A DNA stretch of 39,192 bases from Saccoglossus kowalevskii (GCF_000003605.2 NW_003135841.1:2422-41613); one strand, 5' to 3'. Counted from the first letter of the stretch, positions 11,498 to 22,364 are shown. The notes: a model not told the origin generated them from the sequence alone. Program-made: numbers and translations.

Positions 11498-14400
11498 GTA
11501 AGTACTGCTTATTTGTGCTTGTGCTATATATGTGTGGTAACGTCGGTAAACTTGTGAGCCTGCTAGTTCTACTGACACGCATTTCAGCGGAAAATTTGAT
11601 TTCCGGAATAGAGTTAGTTCGGCAAATCTGCGGAAATAATCTTCTTTATAACATATCATTAAGGTGCTCTAGCCTAAATTATCTCGAATTCGCCCTTGAT
11701 TGAAGACATTGCAGAAAGGTTATGCGTTTTATATAAAATACGATTCATAGTGATTTACCAGGTGAAGTAAATATCGGCGGCCTTAAATTATTACTTTTGG
11801 CTACGTTTACTGTACCAACCGATCGGCGAATTCTCGTAATTTGAGCAATAAGTGACTATAGCATATAGTAGTGCTTTGTCACTTCTAAGGCTTCAAGTTA
11901 ATTCCGGCATCCTTTGGGTATAACGTCGCAGTGCCGATTTACTGACATTGAGAATGTAAGCCTGTGTTGTGCACTTTACAGATGGGGAGTGCCCCTCAGT
12001 AGGAAAGCATGGCGATTCACGATAGGAGAGCAATATAATATAATTATTATTATTTTTATTATTATGTCATTATCGTATTTATTATTTGCACGTATGTGAA
12101 AATATGAAACATAATATTGTTAGTTAAGTTCTCGCCGCTCACAGGAAAATAAACTTGAATGGCTTCCTTCCCGTTGCAATCTATCCTTTGATTAGATATT
12201 TTTCAGGGTGTCGAATGAACTGCTGAAGTGCTGTGTTATTATATTTTAATTCAACCTTTGGAATAACCAAATTTAGAAATAATACGTCGCCATAATGAAT
12301 TTGCCAATAGAGGTTGAGAACTGTCTCGATATACACATATATCCCTACAGCGCGACAGAGGGATTATTTTCTACAATAGTAGAAGTACATTCTCCAAAAT
12401 TGTTTAAAATGCTATTTTCTGACTACTCACACAAATATTCGATATTTGTGGTTCGTTAACGTACGACGTAAAGAAAATCAAGTCTGCTCAGTTGGTTCAC
12501 AGGATGTAATGAAAACATGTACACCCGCTTTTTACGATGTTGGTTGATAATTCTAAAGCTCATCCTCTCGGTGCACAATAACGGTAAAGTCCACCCCCTC
12601 TGTTAACCCTATAACAGGTAGGTCCGTCCGTTATGTGGGCCCGATAACGCTAATACTCCCTCTGTTAACCCGATAACGGGGAGGTCCATCCGTTCTGTGA
12701 ACGCGATGTCAGAAAGGTTCGTCCGCTACTACGGGAAGATTGTTCACACTCCTGGCTATTGACAGCCGGGCTAGCAGCGATCGGGCATGTTTTCTAAAAA
12801 GCATTTTGATTACTAGTTTGGTAGTCTGTTCATGATATCACTTTAGAAATACTGCATAAAATACCTGTAATCACATGATATTCTAAACAACTGAAACTGT
12901 GTTTATCAACGATCACGATCACCAGTATATAACGGTAATCCTAGGCTAGGACACATAATGTCTGACTACTAGCATTTTTCATTATTATTCCGTGCTTATC
13001 AATCGCACTGCTTATTTACATAATATAAAACGCTGGACAATTTGGCGGTCGAATGTGTATAAATCACAACAAGAGGGCGCTACTCAGCGGTGCTCATAAT
13101 TTGTTTCCCCACACCACATACATCATGTTATTATTACACATTGTAATGAACCTTGCATTTGTACTTGTCACTGTATTGAACTCACGTGTATGCTTGGGTT
13201 AATGACAATGACATGTTTATGTCAGTCATCAAGCATGTATGTTTGTCAAAATCTAAAAACTGTTAATTCGGGTTGTCATTCTGCGGTCTCATGCGGTCAT
13301 CGATTTATTCTCATTAGAAGTTATCGTCAGCTATTCAATGTTATGGGAGACATACTGGTCATCTATTCAATGATATAGGATACATCCGGGTTTCCATTAA
13401 ATGATATGGGGAGACATCGGGTAGGGTACATCCATCATGCTTGTTGGACATAGTCATCAATTCAATTGTATGGGATTCATCCTGGTCACACATTCATCAA
13501 GTTTCTATGGGGAGATATCATGTGGGCAATGGTGATTACATAGCACCGTAGACTGTACTTAATATGTAATTAAAAAGTTATTGTTGCACTGAATGTCATA
13601 AAAAGTCGACGACCTGACAATGTGTAGCTACAATTAATTGAATTAATCACATCTAACCATCCTTTGATCACTTTTATTGAATTTTAAACTGTACACACAG
13701 AATAGAAATGATTAAAAAAGCCCGCGAAGTTAGACAAGTGGGTAATTTCGAACTAGGGTCATTGAGTATTATTTTTCCATGATCACGAGTAATAATAACA
13801 TTGGTTGGATCCTAATTGCGGATTAGATTTTTAGTCTGATAAGACGATGTACAGGGAGTCGGTTGTCGGTGCATTTGATCGTCTCATTCTCACACCCTGT
13901 CAATAAATGAACTTATCTTTTTAGAACGACAAATTGAATTAATAACTCTTCATTTCCTTCGAGGGATTCAATTATTTTTCCGCGTGTGCGTTCGAAAACA
14001 ACCACGGTTCACGTAAAAGGAAAGGAAATCGACGGTTATCATGTAATGTCGAAAAGAACATTTTCTGAATTTTATAGTGCATTTTGAATTGGGGAGAATT
14101 GTGGAAGATCGAGTATACTAAGTAAAACGTATTGCTGTTTGAAGTGTATAATTTCAGCAAATGGGCACGCGCAAGTTCATATTTTCTTTGTTTCCGGGAT
14201 GGAGGAATGGGGTGGTAGAAGAGAAAATAAGTTGTTGGTCGGGAACACGGTCTTATTTCGCGCGCCATGTCTCTATATGGCGTATCGCACTGGCAGAGAA
14301 ATATAGATACTCAGCTATCAATTATTGGAAAATAAAAACAAAAAGCGTAATTGAAAATTCCACTTCTCCGTATTCTCCCCCCCCCCCACAAAAATTAACT

Positions 14401-17400
14401 GGGTGACAAGTCGCTATGATTGTTTGACCAAGAACGCGTCAATATACGTAACAATACTAAACTCAATTAAATGAGTTTTCGGCATGGATCTGAGATGTAT
14501 CTTATGTAGGCTGTTAATTACATTGCATACCTTGCCTAGTTATACTAATAGTATTTGTTGTCTATTTCTTTTTCCAGTTTCGACATCATCTTACGCAAAC
14601 CACCATGAATTTGATGACACTTTCTTGCGTAGGAAACAGCGCAGAAACAGGACCACGTTTACAGCCCAGCAGGTAAATAAATTTGTTTTATGTCGCAGTG
14701 AAACACACTGAAAATTTGTCAGTGTATGGTGCGTGACATATTGCCGTTCCGTGTATAACACTGAATACATAATACCATCGGCATGTAAACCCGGCATGCC
14801 ACTCGGCAGTGCAGAGAAGCTCCTACGTGGTATCACGTGATATATGGGGGTCTGACCATTTCTTTGTTACATACGCACTCACAGTATGATTCAGTAATCG
14901 TCCTTGGTCACGTCACTATTATGACAGGTAATCAAAACTACTCACTTAAAAATAATGGAGATGTGTGCTAGAAAATTCCGTAATTATAAGACCGTTGTTC
15001 TTTGGCGTCGGTATGTATGCCGCGTGCCGCTTCGTAAGCCCAACTCAAATACAAAAACAATCTCTGCTTTTATATATGAACCATAATGCGAGGCTTTCTT
15101 GTCATCGAATTAAGAATGGTTCGGGTAATCCTTTCATCGCTAGTTGTAAACTTATTTGCAGTTGAAATTGATATTGATGATTTCTACTTTATTTTTTCAA
15201 ATGATTTACCACTTTTGTAGGAGAATATTTCATCCTTGAAATATTGCAATCAACTTTAGTACGTCTGTTTCTGAATTACAGCTCAGCGCTGAGTTTTAAA
15301 AAATATCAATTAAAATCCACCTCACTGGAAATTTACTTCTGGCAATTTAAACTTTAACTTTTGCACTTTTGTTTTCTGATAAAATTGGTATTTTATGGTT
15401 AAACAAATTGGACATCTGCTGTTGTCCGTCACGTGACCAGTTCGCGGGAAAAGATGATTCCCATCACCCTACTCTAGCGGCGTCATTAAAACGAACGAGG
15501 TGATAACAGAAAACTGGATACATGCCAGATCAAGTTTGATGCCCGCCTCGAACCTTACAATTCTGGCAAAGTTTATGAGTTGTCGGGCACTAAATCAGAG
15601 AGGGTACATTTTATTATTCATTAAAAGTGGATTTGGAGTCGAAAAAAAATGTAAAATGCATAAGGTTAATACAACAACTTGTCAAAATAGCGAGGTGACG
15701 AATGTAATTTCTGACACGATCAAACGAGTAATCCCCTACCTACATCGCAGTAACTCATCACCCGATATTATTATTTATGATATCACTGCAATGTTTCGTC
15801 GTAACTTTTGTATCCCCCAAGGTTTATTACTAGATAATACCAACAGGGAGGGTGAATCCTATCCATGGAGGCGTGAAAACGTTGTTTTAGCACACTTTTA
15901 GCGAATATATATACTATCTACTGATGGGGGTTAATGTTGTCTTGTCCTTATTATTTTAATCTGTGTGGGTCCATAAAATGCTGCAAATGATGTTAGTGGG
16001 AAGATTTATTGCTGTCACGAGAGATGAGATTGCAAGATCAGACCCGATTGTTTTTATGGATTATGTATATTCCATTGTGAAACATATTCGATATCAGAGG
16101 CGATTGCGCTGCAAGTATACGATGCTTTTAGTGAATATTGGCGACAAGCATATGTGTCTGCACAATTGTGAATATTTAACTGTGACTTGTGATAAAGAAC
16201 TTGAACTAAAATCAACTCAATTAGAATTTGTAGAGTTGAAAACACGGGAAGCGTATCAAATTTTCAACTTGATTTTCAAGTTTTGATTTAGTCATCTACA
16301 ATTGCGCACGAGTAGAACTATCGATTACATGGCAACCATAATAGTAGGGGTAGCCATGCTCTCTGTCAAGCTCACATGCCAGTGTGTCGTGTTCGTGTTT
16401 TCTGAACAGTTATTTATGTAACTTGTGACTATGAGATACTATGGGTTATTGTTTATATGGTCATAATATGGTACGTTTATTAATATAATTTGTGACTACG
16501 AATTATCTTTGATTTATTGTGTTCATGGCTCCGGCATGGTATAGATATGTAAAAAACATACCACACCCAATGTCATGCTTGCATCCGAGTTCTGCGCCAA
16601 TAATGATGTCATAATAATCTCAAGACTGGTATACTTATGCTCATCATTCATATGTTACTTTCTAGCTCTCGTGTTCATGAATTAATTTACTTTATTTTTT
16701 GATAGCTGGAAGAATTAGAATCGGCATTTGGCAGGACACATTACCCGGATGTATTCACGCGAGAAGACCTCGCAGTCAAAATCAACCTAACAGAGGCACG
16801 TGTACAGGTGGGTGATACGTTATTGCCATAACAGCGGGTAAAACAAACTATCAATGTGCCACCAATTGAATATATGGCATGCGGCTTTAATGTCATAATT
16901 GTTGTCTGAATACGTCACATAATCTTCAGCCTCGTTCGAATCCAAGTTGTGGCAGTTGTGGCGTGGCAGGTAAATGTTCGATTTGAAACATTGACAAATC
17001 CTGAAAATGTTTCATTCGCTCTGGACGTCTGTTATTGTGCATGAGACGATGGCCTAGTGCACCAACGTCCAACGAGTCAATTTGATGAACTAATCAGACA
17101 GAATATCGCGAGCGCCAGAAATCCACTAAAAATTTTTCAATGAATGGAATATTCGATAGTTTGTACCATGTGAATACGTTTTGGAAATATGTAATAATAA
17201 AAAGTCATGATAAGAATAATTATTCCAAATAAAATTATACATTTTTTCTGGGTTATTTTATAATGCCAACAAATCAGCCGAAGACGTATTTCTCTAAAAA
17301 CAATTGAGTCTAACATTTAATTTAATTAGTTTCCTATTTTACGATTACGTCCCCAGTAGAAACATTTATTAGTATTTTAATAAATGAACAACCACCGAAG

Positions 17401-20400
17401 AACCGAAATAAGCCTTTCAGCATTAACATTGTCGAAAAAAAAAAAACATTTCACCATTTAGAATTTAAAACCCCAGTGATAAATTTTACGTAAACCATAT
17501 ATTTAATTTTTCAACACGAATGGCTACGAACGAGAATGAACAAAATGATACATTTGACGAACATGTCACAGGAGAACATCTACCCGCCAAGCCAAGATAC
17601 AATCAATATTTGGAAAACCATTGTAGAACTAGTTTGGAACGAGGCTGAACAAAATGGTACATCTGATGATGTACCAAGCACGTGACAGTGAAACCCGCAA
17701 AGCGTATATTGAAAGATGCATTAGAGTTGAGATGGTCAAATCCAGAGGGAACACACGACACAGGTGTACCTAATTGCTGAAATAATTGAGTTCAAATAAT
17801 CATATAAACATGTTATCCGATTAGGAGCAACGTTTCACTCAATTACCTTGTATTTGCAAATACTGTTCGTTACGTTACACTAAGATAATTTAACGCCATT
17901 CGGATCGGCCGTCGGAGACTGTCATCGAGGCGATTACGTCTTCTTGGAACATGTCTAGCTTTATTTGTTCAGACAGAAATAATTGTCCAGTGTTCTTTAT
18001 AGTCGTTTTAATATCTAAGAAAATAAACTCATTATACCAAGCGACATCATAACGCGGTATTGAGTGTTTTTCTAGTGTTACACAGATCTACTGATTTCTC
18101 ATTATTGAAGAAAGAAACTCATCTGAAACAGAAAAATACTCAGAATTGATATTTCGGCCCATGGTTCGTCAATACTTTTGTCAAAATCAGTGATAATGTT
18201 GATACACTGAGTCCAGCTTTAAATTATTATATAATATATTATTCCGTTCTTATCTGATTCAAACACACACAAGCGCAGTACTTGAATTGCATTATTATTA
18301 GAGTAGAACAAACACCCTATGCCTGTACCATATAAACCGAATGAAAGAAATGTCAGCAATACGATAAAGTCAGTCCAGCCTTAATCTCGATGCTGTTGAT
18401 TTAAAACAATGACTGGCGAAGCTTACAATTGTTAAAATATCCGGATGTCAATTTGACTACATTTAAGTTATCGTCTCGTGTTGCTCCTGTTTTTCAAACA
18501 ATTACGTGTAGTTTGATTCAAACAATACCACTCAACTTAATGATTTACTGAACCTTTTCTTGTTAGGGGAAAACAGACATCACGATCCGACGATTATTGT
18601 GGCCGCCTGACGGTCGCTAACGTACGCAAATGATACATGGTCTAACAGTCATAAATTGCAAAACCAATTTTAACATGAGCAAACGAAGCCAACTTGGGAC
18701 GAGAACGAAATCGAGTAAGCCGCCAGACAGATACAACAAATTATTCTGCCTAAACCCAATGGGCATGTTCTTAAACATTGTCTCTCTGTGTTTACAGTCG
18801 TTATTGAATCTTGTTGACCTCTCGAATTTAATAAAACATTTACAGCTTAAATTTACCAGTCTATTCGCCTGTAAAATATAAACACAACTATCGGGGTTAA
18901 ATTGTATTAAAAAGAGTGTTCTCTTTTTTATAAGGTCAGATTTGAATGTCGTTATTGCAATTATCATTAAATTTGTCTGGCTACATGACGGTACCTAGGG
19001 CACCACCAGTCATTACATACAAACTAAAATGTGGTTTTAAATCCTAACTCATTTAGGCCCACTGTCTCATAAATAAATGTCTGAGCGAATTCTGCAGTGG
19101 TACAATTATAATGTGTGGTGGTGCAGTATTTAAAAGTAATAAAGCGGTAATGAAATTATGTGCCTGTGGTCTCATACTCGAACTCCCAGATTGAACTGTG
19201 CATCAAAAATAATGACATAGAGAGCATATAAACTATAAGAAGAACAGGAACAGATGAAACAGACTTCAATGATCAAAACATTCTATTGACCTACTACGTT
19301 TAATTTGAAATTATAGGTTTGGTTCCAAAATAGGCGAGCGAAATGGCGAAAAACCGAGAAGGGCCGCCCAGACGAAACACGTGATAGCGAAAACGATAGA
19401 CCGATTTCTGTGGACGAGGACAGTGACACTACAAACGTCCAAGAGCAAACGAACTTTGAAATTGCAACTGACAACCCTGTATGTAAAGAAGACGATCACC
19501 TAGACGAACAACTAGCAAGTGTTTCCCCCACCCTAAAATCAGCTCCATTACTATGGAAACCAGGAAGAGTATCATCTCCAGTCGGGTCATGTGATTTCCC
19601 CGTGGAAGACAATGACAAATATTGTAAAGCGGACTCAAGGTATGTTTCAATATACAGTGGCCCCTCGCTAAGTCGCGGGTGTCGGGATCCAAGCAAAAAC
19701 CGCGACTTATCGAGGGCCGCGACTTACCGAGGGACCTCGTGAAAGAGGGAGATCGTGCATTGAAAAACATATAAAAAGCGAGTTTTATAGAGGTATACCA
19801 AAATGGGACCGGCCGAGAAGCACGTATGATCACTACTCGACACCCCTGTTGACACCTTGAGTAAGGCCGCCGTCACCCATTGAATCTAAGCAATTGACGG
19901 ACAGTAGGTGTTAAGTTGCCTTTTTAACGGTTAGTTAAAAACACTATGCAACAAAACATTAGTCTTTGTACTTCAAAACACAATAGAAATTTTGGGAGCC
20001 ATCAAAGTACCCGCAACTTAGCCGAATCGCGACTTACCGAGGCGCGACTTAGCGAGGGGTCACTGTATTATGTGATGTCTAAAATAATATAATCAATTAA
20101 TAAAAATAAGTACTGAATATTATTCAGTAATATATTTATTAAGACTCCACATTGATCATTTAGCACAGCACAAAATCTATGATGTTGAAATAAATTGATG
20201 AAAATAATGCGAAATGTAAAACAAAAACATCCCATGAATTTCCAAGGAAAACCACGTGAATTGACTATAAATTGCTAAGTAGAATCAGTCGATATTTTTG
20301 TTCAAAACTACGATCTACTAGTATTCTATCTATAGCCGTTCTTACACATTTGTACATAGTAAGATTAATCTTATAAGACTAGTCTAATCTAATCACCTCT

Positions 20401-21290
20401 TCGATGAGATAATTCAGGTTGTACAGACTGTTCAATGGCGCCGTTAGATTAATCTGATAAGCATCAACGCGTCAAATGTTTCAAAAAAGACGTCAGATAT
20501 TTTTGTTCGCATGCTCTATTCTTGTCTGACTGACTTACAAGATTAATCTGACTGTGAGAACATGAAATAAATATAGGATACATTGCATGACGTCACAAGC
20601 ATATACCTTATACATGTGTAACTATTATTTGTAGATCTAGTACACCGACCGAGCAGAGCGACAATGATGCATGTGAAGGTAGATTGGCAGAAAGAGATAT
20701 CACTCCCGGTGACGTAATGAAATCTACCAGTGATGATACTCTACGAAGAGATACTTACAACAATAAATGCACGTCGCCTGTGGTGAAAGTATCGTCGTTA
20801 GGTAAGATGATATGATATGATATGATATGATATGATATGATATGATATGATATGATATGATATGATATGATATGATATGATATGATATGATATGATATGA
20901 TATGATATATGAAGATATATGATGATATATGATGATGAGATCAGGTGAGATTATATATGTGAGATGAGATGTGATCGAGATGTGATAAGACTTGGTTGGA
21001 ATGAGATAAGATGACATTCTACATCGATGTGTCTACATAAAGTTTATTGATTTATGAAATACAATACTAAATTGCCACTTTCCTATTCTGTTGCAGGGAC
21101 GGCAGCCATTAACTCGCCACAACTACAAGCAGAGTGTCAATCAAAATTTCTTTCGCTATACTCGCCTTATCACGTGCCAGTTCAGCACAAAACATCAAGC
21201 GTCGCTGAACTTCGCCAGAAAGCCAAGGATTACACAAATGCTCTGATGGGTGCTATGTTATATAATCGCAATGGGTTCTCCCCGCGGTAA
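11392..21290 (+). CDS. Drgx: Drgx paired-like homeobox gene (six exons, whole coding span)
   Basis: Homeodomain transcription factor of the Drgx/Prrxl1 (DRG11) family, acting in the nucleus. In vertebrates this family controls development of dorsal sensory and relay neurons. Joining 11392-11497, 14578-14672, 16706-16807, 19317-19639, 20635-20801 and 21097-21290 gives 987 nt, a 328-residue protein plus TAA, with GT/AG at every intron and matching phases (1, 0, 0, 2, 1). Residues 1-7 MFCYHCP resemble the MFYFHCP start of vertebrate [21 protein letters not shown] precedes and enters the homeodomain (about 56-115), with R5, F8, L16, F20, W48, F49, Q50, N51 and R53 in place; Q50 marks the paired-like class. 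[10 protein letters not shown] and [10 protein letters not shown] are family hallmarks. The linker, about 116-296, is acidic and Ser/Thr-rich and not recognisably conserved. An OAR motif, [17 protein letters not shown], lies at 298-314. It is somewhat longer than the vertebrate protein because of the linker. The gene looks intact. Assignment is by recognition from memory, not by alignment. Confidence 0.95.
12596..12713. repeat. Diverged 62-bp duplication in intron 1
   Basis: CCCTCTGTTAACCCTATAAC at 12596 recurs as CCCTCTGTTAACCCGATAAC at 12658, followed in both by AGGTCCRTCCGTT. Fragments of the same unit flank both sides (CGGTAAAGTCCACC before, AGGTTCGTCCGCT after), suggesting a short decayed tandem array. 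Confidence 0.7.
13330..13520. repeat. Degenerate short tandem repeat in intron 1
   Basis: Four or five loosely related units built around TTCAATGNTATGGGAGACAT followed by a variable GGTCATC/GGGT segment, spaced about 35-65 bp apart. Heavily diverged and non-coding. Confidence 0.55.
14578..14672 (+). CDS. Drgx: Drgx coding exon 2 (homeodomain N-terminal arm)
   Basis: Acceptor is a pyrimidine-rich tract ending TTTTTCCAG. The first two bases complete codon 36 (Phe). Residues 37-67 include [17 protein letters not shown], which carries the basic N-terminal arm of the homeodomain including Arg5, and end in Gln-Gln at homeodomain positions 11-12. The donor is GTAAAT at 14673, phase 0. Confidence 0.95.
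14673..16705 (+). other. Drgx intron 2
   Basis: Intron of 2033 bp splitting the homeodomain between positions 12 and 13. Two chance-length open frames, at 15500-15901 and 15963-16286, lie inside on the same strand; neither resembles a family I know. Confidence 0.88.
16706..16807 (+). CDS. Drgx: Drgx coding exon 3 (homeodomain helices 1-2)
   Basis: A 102-bp exon of 34 whole codons, residues 68-101, homeodomain positions 13-46. It contains LEELESAF (helix 1), [13 protein letters not shown] and [10 protein letters not shown] (helix 2 and the turn). Acceptor is TTTTTTGATAG, donor GTGGGT at 16808. It stops exactly at the 46/47 boundary, a well-known intron site in paired-class homeobox genes. Confidence 0.97.
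16808..19316 (+). other. Drgx intron 3 (homeodomain 46/47 intron)
   Basis: Intron of 2509 bp at homeodomain position 46/47. It holds an old direct duplication near 17529 and 17638 and otherwise unique sequence. No coding or RNA feature was recognised. Confidence 0.88.
17529..17690. repeat. Old direct duplication in intron 3
   Basis: AACGAGAATGAACAAAATGA at 17529 recurs as AACGAGGCTGAACAAAATGG at 17638, each followed by TACATYTGA and a CATGTCAC/CACGTGAC block. Spacing is 109 bp. The first copy lies in a 43-codon ATG frame (from 17520) that I consider chance. Confidence 0.55.
19317..19639 (+). CDS. Drgx: Drgx coding exon 4 (recognition helix and acidic linker)
   Basis: Begins directly with [16 protein letters not shown], the rest of recognition helix 3, with Gln at homeodomain position 50 and Asn at 51. 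The remainder, to residue 208, is a hydrophilic acidic linker with DEDSD and several EDD/DDH clusters and a few Trp/Pro-containing stretches. The 323-bp exon ends in phase 2, with AG of a split Arg codon. The donor is GTATGT at 19640. A pogo-like MITE begins at 19655, only 15 bp inside the intron. Confidence 0.93.
19640..20634 (+). other. Drgx intron 4
   Basis: Intron of 995 bp, 411 bp of which is a single MITE inserted close to the donor. The rest is unique AT-rich sequence. Confidence 0.85.
19655..20065. mobile_element. pogo/Tc1-mariner-like MITE in Drgx intron 4
   Basis: A 411-bp element with near-perfect terminal inverted repeats: left CAGTGGCCCCTCGCTAAG, right (reverse complement) CAGTGACCCCTCGCTAAG, then GTCGCG in both, 22 of 23 matching. 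It is flanked by TA at 19653-19654 and 20066-20067, the target duplication of the Tc1/mariner/pogo superfamily. CAGT...CCCCTCG ends are typical of pogo/Tigger-type elements. More copies of the CGCGACTTANCGAG motif lie just inside both ends (19701-19714, 19718-19731 and near 20028), giving a complex subterminal structure. There is no transposase frame, so it is non-autonomous. Confidence 0.88.
20635..20801 (+). CDS. Drgx: Drgx coding exon 5 (linker)
   Basis: The first base completes codon 209 (Arg). Residues 210-264 form a Ser/Thr/Asp-rich linker ([30 protein letters not shown]) without a domain I recognise. The exon is called because phases fit exons 4 and 6 exactly and both splice sites are good (TTTGTAG acceptor, GTAAGA donor at 20802). 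It ends in phase 1 just before a pentanucleotide microsatellite. Confidence 0.85.
20802..21096 (+). other. Drgx intron 5
   Basis: The shortest intron, 295 bp. About a third is a perfect pentanucleotide microsatellite, followed by degraded repeats of the same type. Retention would give a stop codon four codons into the intron and remove the OAR exon. Confidence 0.85.
20811..20905. repeat. (TATGA)19 microsatellite in intron 5
   Basis: Nineteen perfect TATGA units immediately after the exon 5 donor region, followed to about 20990 by decayed GATATATGATGA-like sequence. A long minus-strand open frame of SYHII repeats is only this microsatellite read in frame. Confidence 0.98.
21097..21290 (+). 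CDS. Drgx: Drgx coding exon 6 (OAR domain and stop)
   Basis: Acceptor is TTCTGTTGCAG. The first two bases complete Gly265, and residues 266-328 follow to TAA at 21288-21290. [17 protein letters not shown] is the OAR (otp/aristaless/rax) motif at 298-314, comparable with SVATLRMKAREHSEAVL in vertebrate DRGX. In other paired-like proteins OAR is a short conserved C-terminal element that modulates transactivation. Fourteen residues follow it. Confidence 0.92.
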
Positions 21291-21584
21291 CAAACATTAC
21301 GTCATCTTTACACTGCTAGCATAGTGACATGTCAGGAGTTTCTTTTAATCTTTTTCTTATACATGGATGAAAAATCACGTGTGGTCATACCTAACTTATG
21401 GCGCTTATGATATCACCGTCTTTATGTCATCTCTCTTCGCACAACCTAATTCAGTACTTACTGCAATACGAGAAGCAGTAACACTTTTATTCAAATTTGT
21501 TGTCGTATATTTGTTTTCTGATTTCATATCAAACTCGGATGTTGCGTCGCTTATGCTTACGCCGTCTGGCCGTTTCACGCTTAA

Positions 21585-21590
21585 AATAAA
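21585..21590 (+). promoter_or_regulatory. Candidate poly(A) signal for Drgx
   Basis: This is the first AATAAA after the Drgx stop codon, 295 bp downstream, followed within 30 bp by a T/G-rich stretch. That would give a 3' UTR of about 300-330 bp. The hexamer is common in AT-rich DNA, so this is plausible rather than shown. Confidence 0.35.
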
Positions 21591-21765
21591 AGATGTTCGT
21601 CTTTGGAACACTGCTGTAAATATTCTATTAAATAACTTTCAGCAATACAAATCTGGGAGTTTTGTTTTATCTGTGTACACGTTATACGGTTAGATTTTCA
21701 GGTCAAGAGGACAAAGGTCACTTATACGTGCATACGTATGCACATTCCTAATATACTAGTAACGC

Positions 21766-22000
21766 CAAGGCAAAACTAGGTATCACCTTAAAACGTTGCT
21801 ATTATGTTCCCCATGTGACCCGAAAGATATGGTTTGATTCTAACGGCAGGTCAAAGGTCAATCTCACAGTATGTGTGGGTTTTTTTTTTCGCAATAGAAC
21901 TTCAAAGCAAAATATCACCTTCAAACTATAGACACATGTTTCCCGCAAGATATGGGTTGATTGTAAGGATAAACGTCAAACTAATAAGGTTACTAAACAC
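21766..22000. repeat. Diverged 137-bp duplication
   Basis: CAAGGCAAAACTAGGTATCACC at 21766 (first 20 bases cited loosely) recurs as CAAAGCAAAATATCACC at 21903. Both are followed by GTTYCCC, AAGATATGG and TTGATTSTAA at matching distances. It resembles a decayed minisatellite or dispersed repeat of which only two units remain. Confidence 0.6.
21848..21860 (+). promoter_or_regulatory. Perfect DR1 nuclear-receptor motif
   Basis: AGGTCAAAGGTCA is an exact direct repeat of AGGTCA with one spacer base, the consensus for RXR-, HNF4- and COUP-TF-type nuclear receptors. A second, near-perfect one (AGGACA-A-AGGTCA) lies at 21708-21720 with an extra AGGTCA at 21700-21705. Occupancy is not shown; the motifs lie beside an old repeat. 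Confidence 0.35.
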
Positions 22001-22364
22001 TTTTCCTGCCGTAACTACGCAACCATTAATCTTAAATCATGGCTGTGATAGTTGACACTTAAGAAATCTGGCACAGGTTCGTAGTTCCTCCGAGTCGTTC
22101 ACATGTAGCAAAATAGTTGCTTTGGACTTAATTTAGGTGTTCGGGTGGGGGTCAGTGAACAAAATACTATATAGACGTAAGTCGCTGGTCAAAATATATG
22201 TCATGTGATTAGAAGGTCCACGTTTCCAGGGAAGTGTACTAGTTTCCTCAGATGCCCCCTCGCGTAACGAACATTTCTATATATGATCTGGTGTACAGGT
22301 TTCACTCCTCTGATTCCTCGTCACTTCAAACGTAATATATTCCTCCACAAATTCAGGAGATTAA

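Larger units (their letters stand above)
11498..14577 (+). other. Drgx intron 1
   Basis: Intron of 3080 bp between the N-terminal exon and the homeodomain exons. It holds two small groups of degenerate tandem repeats (12596-12713 and about 13330-13520), a homopolymeric C run near 14378 and otherwise unique AT-rich sequence. No further coding exon was recognised. Confidence 0.85.
21291..22364 (+). other. Drgx 3' flank
   Basis: Begins with the presumed 3' UTR (to about 21610-21620 if the AATAAA at 21585 is used). A 108-codon open frame at 21367-21693 has no recognisable domain and lies largely in that UTR. From 21700 there is an old duplication with DR1 motifs. Confidence 0.55.

Noticed and set aside
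16935-16950. tRNA B-box-like GTTCGAATCC in intron 3
   Set aside because: The flanking bases do not pair to form a T-arm and no A-box lies at the right distance.
20724-21017. Minus-strand frame with (SYHII)n
   Set aside because: The pentanucleotide microsatellite read in frame, overlapping Drgx exon 5 on the opposite strand.
21367-21693. 108-codon frame just after the Drgx stop as an extra gene
   Set aside because: It overlaps the presumed 3' UTR and poly(A) signal, has no recognised domain and has an overlapping minus-strand frame.
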